Positions 1-5,886 of a stretch of 9,964 nucleotides of DNA are shown piece by piece. Made by a program: the position numbers and the translations under genes. The DNA is taken from positions 505-10,468 of the forward strand of contig QHPN01000007.1 in the NCBI GenBank assembly GCA_003219115.1. Reading direction: 5' to 3'. The stretch's first letter is position 1, and the number at the start of each line of letters is the position of its first letter. The notes under the pieces are model-generated. The model was not told the DNA's origin and searched no databases. It saw only the letters and a program-made list of their open reading frames with translations. Source of the DNA: Verrucomicrobiota bacterium. Lineage in GTDB: Bacteria > Verrucomicrobiota > Verrucomicrobiia > Chthoniobacterales > UBA10450.

Positions 1-1
1 C

Positions 2-319
2 GCGGTCACGTCAGCAGGATTTAATTTGATTGGGAAAAAGGACGGGAGCACCGGGTTCACTGCCGCCACCGACAAGAAGGGCACGGTTGCATCGCCGCTC
101 AACCCAAAGCTTGATCCCAAGGGCCTGCGCAGCAACGGCGGACCCACTCAGACAATCGCGCTCATCACAGGTAGCCCCGCAATTGACAAGGGCACCAGTG
201 TTGGTTTGACCGGCACGCTAACTACCGACCAGCGCGGTTCGCCACGCAAAGTCGACAAGTCTGTCGGGAACGCCACGGGCGGCGACGGCACTGACATCGG
301 CGCGTTTGAAGTTCAGTAG
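2..319 (+). CDS. Gene 1, partial: choice-of-anchor Q domain C-terminus of a secreted beta-helix protein
   Basis: This is the 3' end of a gene that enters from the left edge; the reading frame is already open at base 2, so no start lies in the window. The 105 visible codons are a nearly complete choice-of-anchor Q domain: FNLIGKKDGSTGF, NPKLDPKGLR, NGGPTQT, GSPAIDKGTS, TTDQRG and GGDGTDIGAFE, ending in VQ and a TAG stop. In this family the domain closes a right-handed parallel beta-helix and is thought to act in surface association or folding. The role is known only by analogy. The domain is of the same subtype as in genes 2 and 4 (DKKGT and DPKGLR signatures), and no dockerin follows it. Its tail, GAFEVQ, differs from the GAFEFGAQ of genes 2 and 4. 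The missing upstream part is presumably a CSLREA domain and beta-helix. Confidence 0.85.
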   Translation, partial: AVTSAGFNLIGKKDGSTGFTAATDKKGTVASPLNPKLDPKGLRSNGGPTQTIALITGSPAIDKGTSVGLTGTLTTDQRGSPRKVDKSVGNATGGDGTDIGAFEVQ

Positions 320-370
320 CGCGCGCTGTCCAGAACTCAGAGAGGCTGCCATCGATAAGCGGCCCGTCAC

Positions 371-386
371 CGGCACAGCCGTTTTT
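371..386 (+). terminator. Weak candidate terminator after gene 1
   Basis: CGGC (371-374), a three-base loop ACA and GCCG (378-381) are followed directly by five T. The stem is only 4 bp, so this is a marginal intrinsic terminator. Its position about 50 bases after the gene 1 stop and before the element upstream of gene 2 fits. Confidence 0.3.
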
Positions 387-442
387 GTTCGACAAACCGG
401 CCGCGTTGCGTCAAAGCTCGCGGGCGAAACTGGCGATTTGTA

Positions 443-472
443 CGTAACCTCGCTCCCGATTTGGGACAGTAC
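443..472 (+). promoter_or_regulatory. Conserved 30-base upstream element, copy 1 (gene 2)
   Basis: This is the first of four copies of a 30-base element. It has TAACCTCG at element positions 3-10 and GGGACAGTAC at positions 21-30, with a variable middle. It ends 29 bases before the ATG of gene 2, the same distance as copy 3 before gene 4. The flanks on either side are not conserved among copies to the same degree. It is probably a promoter or a regulator site; the AACCT box followed about 18 bases later by GTAC could resemble an ECF-sigma promoter, which is only a guess. Confidence 0.6.
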
Positions 473-501
473 ACTTCCAGAAAGGCAGACTGATCGATGC
501 T

Positions 502-1953
502 ATGAAACCATCTCTCCTCTTCAACCTATGCTGTGCCATGGCTTTGCTTTTCACTGGGGCCGCCGCAGCCAACGCCAATACCTACGTCGTCAATAGCACC
601 GGCGATGGCGACGAGGCGGCTTATAAAGCCGGGATCTGTTCGGATTCCGCCATTTTAGCCTATGGCCATTGCACGTTACGGGCGGCGATTGAGCTATCGA
701 ATCATGTCGGCGGCACAAATACCATCACCTTCAATATCCCGACCAGTGACCCCGGTTATTTCAACGGCTTTTGGATGATCCAACCGGGGAGCCAGCTCCC
801 GGATTTGGCAGGCGACCTCAGTATCTCAGGGCCTGGCGCAAACGTACTTTGGATCGCTGGCGGAGGAAGAAACGGGGTTCGCGTCTTCAATGTGACCACT
901 GCGGGGACGATCAATCTCTCAGGCGTGAATATCACAGGCGGCTATGTTTCAAGCGACTTTTCTAACCAGTACGGCGCAGGCATTCAAAACGTGAACGGTG
1001 GAACAGTAAACATCACCAACTGCACATTCAGTTACAATCAGTCCACGGGAGATAGTCAGTATCAGGCTGGCGGCGGCGCGATCTATAACGGAAGTACTGG
1101 CACCGTAAATATTACGACTAGCACCTTTCAGCTCAATGGTGCCGACGACGGAGTTCAATCCGCGGCTTATGGGGGAGCTATCTGGAACACCGTCGGCACG
1201 ATTCATGTGACCAACAGTACGTTCTATCACAACCAGAGCGGTTACTTTGGTGGGGCAATTTGGAACGATTCAGGCACAATCACGGTGACGGGCAGTACGT
1301 TTTACGAAAATGGCGCCGCTGTGGGCGGCGCGATTGGCAGCAAAGGCGGCGCCGTCAGCGTTACCAACAGTACGTTCTATCGGAATATTGCGCATCGATT
1401 TGGAGATGGCTATGACGCGGGCGTCGGAGGCGCGATCTGCAATTTCAGTAGCAGTGTGCTGAACCTGACGAACAGCACAGTGACCGCGAATTTCTCCAAT
1501 TATTCAGGGGGCGGCGTATTCAGCGACAATACTTTTGGTGGCGCGGTTGTGAACGTTAGGAGCACGATCATCGCAGGTAACTTTGGCGGATCATCCAATC
1601 CGGGTCCCGCGCCTGATGTTTACGGCCCTTTTACGTCGAGCGGATTTAACCTTATTGGCGCGAAAGACGGAAGCACCGGCTTCACTGCTGCTACCGATAA
1701 AAAAGGCACAGCGGCCTCGCCGCTCAACCCGAAGTTTGATCCCAAAGGCCTGCGTAACAACGGCGGGCCGACTAAGACGGTTGCCTTGGTAGCTGGCAGT
1801 CCCGCGATTGATAAAGGCACGAGTGTTGGCTTGACGGGCACGTTAACGACAGATCAACGCGGCTTTGCGCGCACGGTCGACAATAGCTCAATCCCGAATG
1901 CCAGCGGCGGAGACGGCACCGACATCGGCGCCTTTGAGTTTGGAGCACAGTAA
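502..1953 (+). CDS. Gene 2: secreted CSLREA / beta-helix / choice-of-anchor Q protein (483 aa)
   Basis: A Sec signal peptide covers residues 1 to about 25 (K at position 2, hydrophobic core LLFNLCCAMALLF, AANA cleavage region). A CSLREA-type domain follows (YVVNSTGDGD near 28, CTLRAAIE at 57-64). A right-handed beta-helix spans about 110-360, where GGAI motifs (191, 224, 250, 275, 309) each precede an FxxN or TAN turn by 17-18 residues. An anchor Q domain spans about 382-478. It is predicted to be exported and surface-associated; no catalytic motif is visible, and its ligand is unknown. The ATG at 502 is chosen because it opens the signal peptide and lies 29 bases after the upstream element. 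No Shine-Dalgarno sequence is within reach. Its N-terminal domain is clearly divergent from those of genes 3-5 (YKAGICSDSAILAYGHC replaces the DDAFPGDGxCE form), although its C-terminus matches genes 1 and 4. Confidence 0.88.
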   Translation: MKPSLLFNLCCAMALLFTGAAAANANTYVVNSTGDGDEAAYKAGICSDSAILAYGHCTLRAAIELSNHVGGTNTITFNIPTSDPGYFNGFWMIQPGSQLPDLAGDLSISGPGANVLWIAGGGRNGVRVFNVTTAGTINLSGVNITGGYVSSDFSNQYGAGIQNVNGGTVNITNCTFSYNQSTGDSQYQAGGGAIYNGSTGTVNITTSTFQLNGADDGVQSAAYGGAIWNTVGTIHVTNSTFYHNQSGYFGGAIWNDSGTITVTGSTFYENGAAVGGAIGSKGGAVSVTNSTFYRNIAHRFGDGYDAGVGGAICNFSSSVLNLTNSTVTANFSNYSGGGVFSDNTFGGAVVNVRSTIIAGNFGGSSNPGPAPDVYGPFTSSGFNLIGAKDGSTGFTAATDKKGTAASPLNPKFDPKGLRNNGGPTKTVALVAGSPAIDKGTSVGLTGTLTTDQRGFARTVDNSSIPNASGGDGTDIGAFEFGAQ

Positions 1954-1976
1954 AAGCGAGATTCCTCCATTTTGAG

Positions 1977-2006
1977 CGTAACCTCGCGCGAGTTTCGGGA
2001 CAGTAC
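1977..2006 (+). promoter_or_regulatory. Conserved 30-base upstream element, copy 2 (gene 3)
   Basis: TAACCTCG and GGGACAGTAC lie at the same internal spacing as in copy 1. The copy sits only 23 bases after the gene 2 stop, so gene 3 seems to keep its own signal despite tight packing. A TGAACGG follows at offset +6, shared as TGAAC(C/G)G with copies 3 and 4. The copy ends 28 bases before an ATA codon (2035) that aligns with the start codon of gene 4. Confidence 0.6.
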
Positions 2007-2061
2007 CCGTCTGAACGGGCAATAACGCGTAATTATAAAAACACTAACACTATTTCGCTCC

Positions 2062-4041
2062 TTGGCTGGATCAGCTTTGCTATTCGCAGCCGCATTCACA
2101 CTCTGGGCCGCAACCGGCATTGACGTCACGCAGCAGGCGGCATTTCCAGTGATAATCGTTGTTAACACCACGTTCGATGCCATTTCCGGCGCTGATGATG
2201 CCTTCCCCGGTGACGGCCAGTGCGAAACGGCTGTCGGTAACGGTGTGTGCACACTCCGGGCCGCCATTGAGGAGGCGAACGCCCACGCGGGCGGTGATGG
2301 CATCTTCTTCAGCATCCCCGCGACTGATCCGGGCTACAGCAACGGAATCTGGACGATCAACCTGAGCAAGGCGCTGCCGGATATAAGCGACAGCGTCAAC
2401 ATCAGCGGGCCAGGCGCCGACAAACTCACGATAAGTGCCGGCGGCGTTTTTCGTGTCTTCAACGTCACAAGTACCGGCACGGTGAGCTTGTCGCGCCTTA
2501 CTATTGCCAATGGCAATGCGGCAGGTAGCAACGGCGGTGGTATTCAAAACGTCAATACCGGCACTATCAACGTCACCGCTTGTACTCTCAGCGGAAATGC
2601 CAGCGACAATGGTGGCGGCATTTACAACGTCACCGCGGGCACTGTCAACGTCAGCAACAGCACGCTCAGTGGTAATTCTGCTCACGGTAATTCTGCTAAT
2701 AACCCCGGCGAACAACCGGGTGGTGGTGGCATTTACAACAGCTCAGGAACAGTAGCTGTCACCGACAGCACGCTGATTAACAACCGCGCGCTCAGAACGA
2801 GCGGCAGCCAAGCTTTTGGCGAGGGTGGCGGCATTTTCAACGACGCTAACGGCAAGTTGCAGGTCGTTAGCAGCACGTTCAGCGGTAACTCTGCTGGTGT
2901 CGCTCCCAACTTCACCGTTTCCAGCGGTGGCGGCGGCGGCATAGCCAATTTCTCCGGCAGCTTCGGCAATACGGGCGCAATGAACGTCACTAACAGCACA
3001 TTCAGCGGTAATTCTTCTGCTGGTGGTGGCGCCATCTTCACGAATGGCAATTTTGGCGGCCCCACCGCGAACATTACGAACAGCACGATCAGTGGGAACT
3101 CTACTCCCGGTCGCGGCGGTGGTATTGCAAAGGGCGACTCAGACGTATTTGTAAAAAACAGCATCATCGCTAACAACTCGGCAGATGATGTGTTTGGAGC
3201 GTTCAGCTCACAAGGCTTCAACTTGATCGGCAAGACTGACGGGAGTACGGGGTTCACTGCAGCTACGGACCTGACGGGGACGAGTGCCGCGCCGCTCAAC
3301 CCGAAGCTCGGCCTGCTAAAATACAACGGCGGACCTACCGATACGATGGCTCTGTTGTCCGGCAGCCCGGCCATCGATAAAGGCACGAGCGCTGGTCTGA
3401 CCGGCACATTAACGACCGACCAGCGTGGTGTCGGCTACAAGCGCACCATCAATAAATCTGTCGCAAACGCCACGGGAGGCGACGGGACAGACATCGGCGC
3501 CTTTGAACTAGGAGCGCAAATCAAAGCCGTCTCGAGCAAGACCCATGGCAGCGCGGGAACCTTTAGCGTCAATCTTCCACTCTTCGGCCCGAAGCTTGGA
3601 GTCGAATGCCGCAAAGGAGGCACCTCCGGCGTTTTTACAGTGATCCTGACCTTCCCAGGTGCAGTGACCGTTTCCGATGCGGCTGTCACTCCTGACCCAG
3701 CCAAGTCCGGTTCCACTGCCAGCGTCAGTAGCTTCTCGGTGAGCGGCTCCAAAGTGACTGTGAATCTCGCTGGAGTTTCCCAAGCGCAAACCATAACTGT
3801 TCACCTTCTCGGTGTCAGCGACGGCACCAATACCAATGATGTGAACGTGCCGATGGGAGTATTGCTGGGCGATACAGATAACAATCGCTCGGTCACTTCC
3901 AATGATGTGAGCCTCACGCAATCGAAGGTTGGGCAGGCGATAAGCACATCTGATTTTCGCGAAGACGTAAACCTGGATGGCTTCATCAACAGCACAGACG
4001 TGAATCTCGTCCAATCAAAGGTAGGAACGAAGCTCCCTTAG
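2062..4041 (+). CDS. Gene 3: secreted CSLREA / beta-helix / choice-of-anchor Q protein with C-terminal dockerin (659 aa)
   Basis: Domains in order are a hydrophobic signal segment (1 to about 25), a CSLREA domain (CTLRAAIEEAN from 63, with a further Cys at 54), a parallel beta-helix (about 110-385; NSTLSGNS, GGGIYN and STFSGNS rungs), anchor Q (386 to about 482), a beta-sandwich-like segment (487 to about 600, with GVECRKGG) and a type I dockerin (603-659). The dockerin has two EF-hand-like loops, DTDNNRSVTSND and DVNLDGFINSTD, each followed by a QSKVG helix. Dockerins bind cohesin in cellulosomes; in non-cellulosomal bacteria they occur widely with unclear partners. The start is uncertain. 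TTG at 2062 is the first conventional start, but the frame is open upstream and IKTLTLFRS (ATA at 2035) aligns codon for codon with MNRTTLFRS of gene 4. Starting at TTG removes the positively charged n-region. A remnant of another gene end lies 5 bases after the stop. Confidence 0.85.
   Translation: MAGSALLFAAAFTLWAATGIDVTQQAAFPVIIVVNTTFDAISGADDAFPGDGQCETAVGNGVCTLRAAIEEANAHAGGDGIFFSIPATDPGYSNGIWTINLSKALPDISDSVNISGPGADKLTISAGGVFRVFNVTSTGTVSLSRLTIANGNAAGSNGGGIQNVNTGTINVTACTLSGNASDNGGGIYNVTAGTVNVSNSTLSGNSAHGNSANNPGEQPGGGGIYNSSGTVAVTDSTLINNRALRTSGSQAFGEGGGIFNDANGKLQVVSSTFSGNSAGVAPNFTVSSGGGGGIANFSGSFGNTGAMNVTNSTFSGNSSAGGGAIFTNGNFGGPTANITNSTISGNSTPGRGGGIAKGDSDVFVKNSIIANNSADDVFGAFSSQGFNLIGKTDGSTGFTAATDLTGTSAAPLNPKLGLLKYNGGPTDTMALLSGSPAIDKGTSAGLTGTLTTDQRGVGYKRTINKSVANATGGDGTDIGAFELGAQIKAVSSKTHGSAGTFSVNLPLFGPKLGVECRKGGTSGVFTVILTFPGAVTVSDAAVTPDPAKSGSTASVSSFSVSGSKVTVNLAGVSQAQTITVHLLGVSDGTNTNDVNVPMGVLLGDTDNNRSVTSNDVSLTQSKVGQAISTSDFREDVNLDGFINSTDVNLVQSKVGTKLP
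2671..2700 (+). repeat. 15-base tandem duplication in gene 3
   Basis: Two adjacent 15-base units share their first 12 bases (GGTAATTCTGCT) and encode GNSAH and GNSAN. This is an in-frame duplication within a beta-helix turn, consistent with replication slippage. Confidence 0.6.
3868..4038 (+). other. Type I dockerin domain coding segment of gene 3
   Basis: The 57 encoded residues (603-659) contain two duplicated calcium-loop motifs with Asp/Asn at loop positions 1, 3, 5 and Asp at 12 (DTDNNRSVTSND, DVNLDGFINSTD), each followed by xxxQSKVG. This is the standard dockerin I arrangement. The gene 5 counterpart is 7810-7980. Confidence 0.8.
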
Positions 4042-4045
4042 GTTT

Positions 4046-4084
4046 GGCACAGACGTCGGTGCCTTTGAGTTTGGAGCACAGTAG
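4046..4084 (+). pseudogene. Orphan 3' remnant of a dockerin-less paralogue (GTDVGAFEFGAQ-stop)
   Basis: Read from 4046, the 39 bases encode GTDVGAFEFGAQ and a TAG stop. They match the last 39 bases of gene 2 (1915-1953) at 35 positions. They lie 4 bases after the gene 3 stop, in a different frame, and have no coding sequence attached. The remnant pairs as a direct repeat with 3484-3519 inside gene 3 (GTDIGAFELGAQ), so the dockerin-bearing extension is bracketed by two copies of the anchor Q end. It looks like the old 3' end of a plain paralogue left behind by recombination. Confidence 0.8.
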
Positions 4085-4230
4085 ACTGTGCGAAGGTCAG
4101 AAAACCAGAAGCCAGCAATCCTTAAAATTTTCGCCTCGCGGGCGCCGAACCCTGTATTGCGCTAAGGGAGGAGCACGGAAGGATCTAATGGTTTAGCGAT
4201 CTGACGTCTTAACCGTCATTCAACTTTCAG
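4085..4230. other. Intergenic spacer with no recognised content
   Basis: Between the orphan remnant and the third upstream element I see no credible gene, terminator or RNA structure. A short GC-rich stretch (CGCCTCGCGGGCG near 4132-4144) could fold weakly but is not followed by a T-run. Confidence 0.4.
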
Positions 4231-4260
4231 CATAACCTCGCGCCAGATTTGGGACAGTAC
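4231..4260 (+). promoter_or_regulatory. Conserved 30-base upstream element, copy 3 (gene 4)
   Basis: It has TAACCTCG and GGGACAGTAC at the standard spacing, followed by TGAACCG at offset +6. It ends exactly 29 bases before the gene 4 ATG. As the head of the gene 4-gene 5 pair, it probably drives both. Confidence 0.6.
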
Positions 4261-4289
4261 AGGGGTGAACCGCCAAACAACTCGAAACT

Positions 4290-5849
4290 ATGAATCGAAC
4301 CACCTTATTTCGTTCCATGATCGGATTCGCCATGCTGCTTGCCGCCGCATTCGCTCTCTTCGCCGCAATCGGCAATCAGACACATGGCGCAATCTTCTTT
4401 GGAGAGATATTCGTCGTCAACAGCACGGGTGATCAAGACGACGCCTTCCCTGGCGATGGCAATTGCGAAACCCAGGTCGGCAACGGTGTGTGCACACTCC
4501 GCGCCGCCATTGAGGAGGTGGACAGGCGCAACAATGGGGGCGACGGCATCAGTTTCAGCATCCCCACCACCGATCCCGGCTACAGCAATGGAGTCTGGAC
4601 GATCCGGCCGGCGTCGGTCCTGCCCGATATAGGCGTCAGCGTCAACATCACAGGTCCTGGCGCCAGCCAGCTGGTGGTGTTTCCGTATTATGTAGGCTAC
4701 CGCTGTTTTAGAGTGACGACGACGGGCACGGTTACGTTCTCTGCTCTAACTATTTATGAAGCCATAGTTCAAAATGATTTCGGCGGCGGAGTTTACAACG
4801 CCAGCACCGGCACGGTGAACATCAACAACTGCACCTTGAGCAACAATGAAAGTTTCGGCAGCTCCGCCGGCGGGGGTGCAGTTTACAATGCGACCACTGG
4901 CACCGTGAACATCAATAACAGCTTGATTACTCGGAGCTATGTCCAGAACCAGGGTGGTGCGATCTACAACAACACGGGGACGGTCACCATTAGTAGTAGC
5001 ACTTTGACCGAGAACTACACCGGTCACCCGCCTGGCGCATACTCTTCCGCCAGGGGCGGCGCCGTGTTCAGCTACCTGGGCTCCCTGAACGTGCTCAACA
5101 GCACATTTAGCTACAATACTTCCGGTAACGGTGGTGCGATCTACAGTAGCGGAAGCGCCATGACTATTACCAGGAGCACGCTGAACGCGAATTTTGCCGA
5201 CACAAGCGGTTTCGAGCAGGGCGGTGGCGGCATCTTCATTGAGGGTGGAACGGTAAACATCGTGAATAGTACCTTGAGCGGGAATGGAGTTCTAACGTTC
5301 TATGGCGGTGGTGGCGGTGCCATCTTAGCCGACCAAGGCACACTGAATCTCACAAATAGCACGGTGGCCAATAATTCTGTTTTTGGCAGGGAAACCGAAG
5401 GTGGCGGCGGTGTTCTCGCGTACGCGGCTGTCCATGTGAAAAACACGATTATTGCCTTAAACTCGGCACAGGCGTCTCCTATTTATAGTCAGAGCGGCGC
5501 CCCTGGCCCAGACGTTCAAGGAGTTTTCAGTTCGTCGGGTTTCAATTTAATCGGCAAGAAGGACGGAAGCACGGGTTTCACTGCCGCAACCGATAAAAAA
5601 GGAACGGTGACATCGCCGCTCAATCCTGGGCTCGATCCGAAAGGCTTGCGCAATAACGGCGGGCCTACTCAGACGATTGCGCTAGTGTCAGGCAGCTTGG
5701 CTATCGATAAAGGCACAAGCGCTGGTTTGACCGGGACGTTAACTACCGATCAGCGTGGTCTCGCTCGCACGGTGGACAGAAGCGCAGCGGCGAATGCCAC
5801 AGGCGGTGATGGCACCGATATCGGCGCATTCGAGTTCGGCGCGCAGTAG
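4290..5849 (+). CDS. Gene 4: secreted CSLREA / beta-helix / choice-of-anchor Q protein (519 aa)
   Basis: The signal peptide is MNRTTLFRSM followed by a hydrophobic Ala/Leu core to about residue 27. The CSLREA domain has FVVNSTGD near 41, DDAFPGDGNCE near 50 and CTLRAAIEE from 68. A parallel beta-helix covers about 110-415, rich in VNINNCTLSNN, GGAIYN and NSTLSGN rungs. Anchor Q runs from 418 to about 515, ending GAFEFGAQ with no dockerin. It is predicted to be exported and surface-bound, without visible catalytic residues. The ATG at 4290 is 29 bases after the upstream element and, as in gene 2, has no Shine-Dalgarno sequence. Its N-terminal domain matches genes 3 and 5, while its anchor Q domain is the gene 1/2 subtype, so the gene is a natural mosaic of the two forms. 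One apparent oddity is GSLAIDKG where paralogues have GSPAIDKG. Confidence 0.88.
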   Translation: MNRTTLFRSMIGFAMLLAAAFALFAAIGNQTHGAIFFGEIFVVNSTGDQDDAFPGDGNCETQVGNGVCTLRAAIEEVDRRNNGGDGISFSIPTTDPGYSNGVWTIRPASVLPDIGVSVNITGPGASQLVVFPYYVGYRCFRVTTTGTVTFSALTIYEAIVQNDFGGGVYNASTGTVNINNCTLSNNESFGSSAGGGAVYNATTGTVNINNSLITRSYVQNQGGAIYNNTGTVTISSSTLTENYTGHPPGAYSSARGGAVFSYLGSLNVLNSTFSYNTSGNGGAIYSSGSAMTITRSTLNANFADTSGFEQGGGGIFIEGGTVNIVNSTLSGNGVLTFYGGGGGAILADQGTLNLTNSTVANNSVFGRETEGGGGVLAYAAVHVKNTIIALNSAQASPIYSQSGAPGPDVQGVFSSSGFNLIGKKDGSTGFTAATDKKGTVTSPLNPGLDPKGLRNNGGPTQTIALVSGSLAIDKGTSAGLTGTLTTDQRGLARTVDRSAAANATGGDGTDIGAFEFGAQ

Positions 5850-5873
5850 CACGATCACGTAAAGCAAAAGAAA

Positions 5874-5878
5874 AAGGA
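5874..5878 (+). promoter_or_regulatory. Shine-Dalgarno site deciding the gene 5 start
   Basis: AAGGA at 5874-5878 lies 8 bases before ATG 5887 and only 2 bases before ATG 5881, which favours 5887. It is the only convincing ribosome binding site among the genes of this array. This fits translation of gene 5 as the second cistron of an operon. Confidence 0.6.
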
Positions 5879-5886
5879 TCATGATT

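Noticed and set aside
306..596. Frame bridging gene 1 and gene 2 (96 codons, plus strand)
   Set aside because: It overlaps the end of gene 1, the upstream element and the gene 2 signal peptide, with no family resemblance.
2080..4014. Long antisense open frames (2080-2715, 2733-3407 and 3508-4014, minus strand)
   Set aside because: They lie opposite gene 3, whose repetitive GC-rich codons keep the complementary frames open. Their products show no domains and mirror the sense repeats.
4231..4289. Sigma-54 or sigma-70 promoter reading of the upstream element
   Set aside because: I could not fit the GG/GC spacing of sigma-54 or TTGACA/TATAAT of sigma-70 to the invariant columns; the promoter class is left open.
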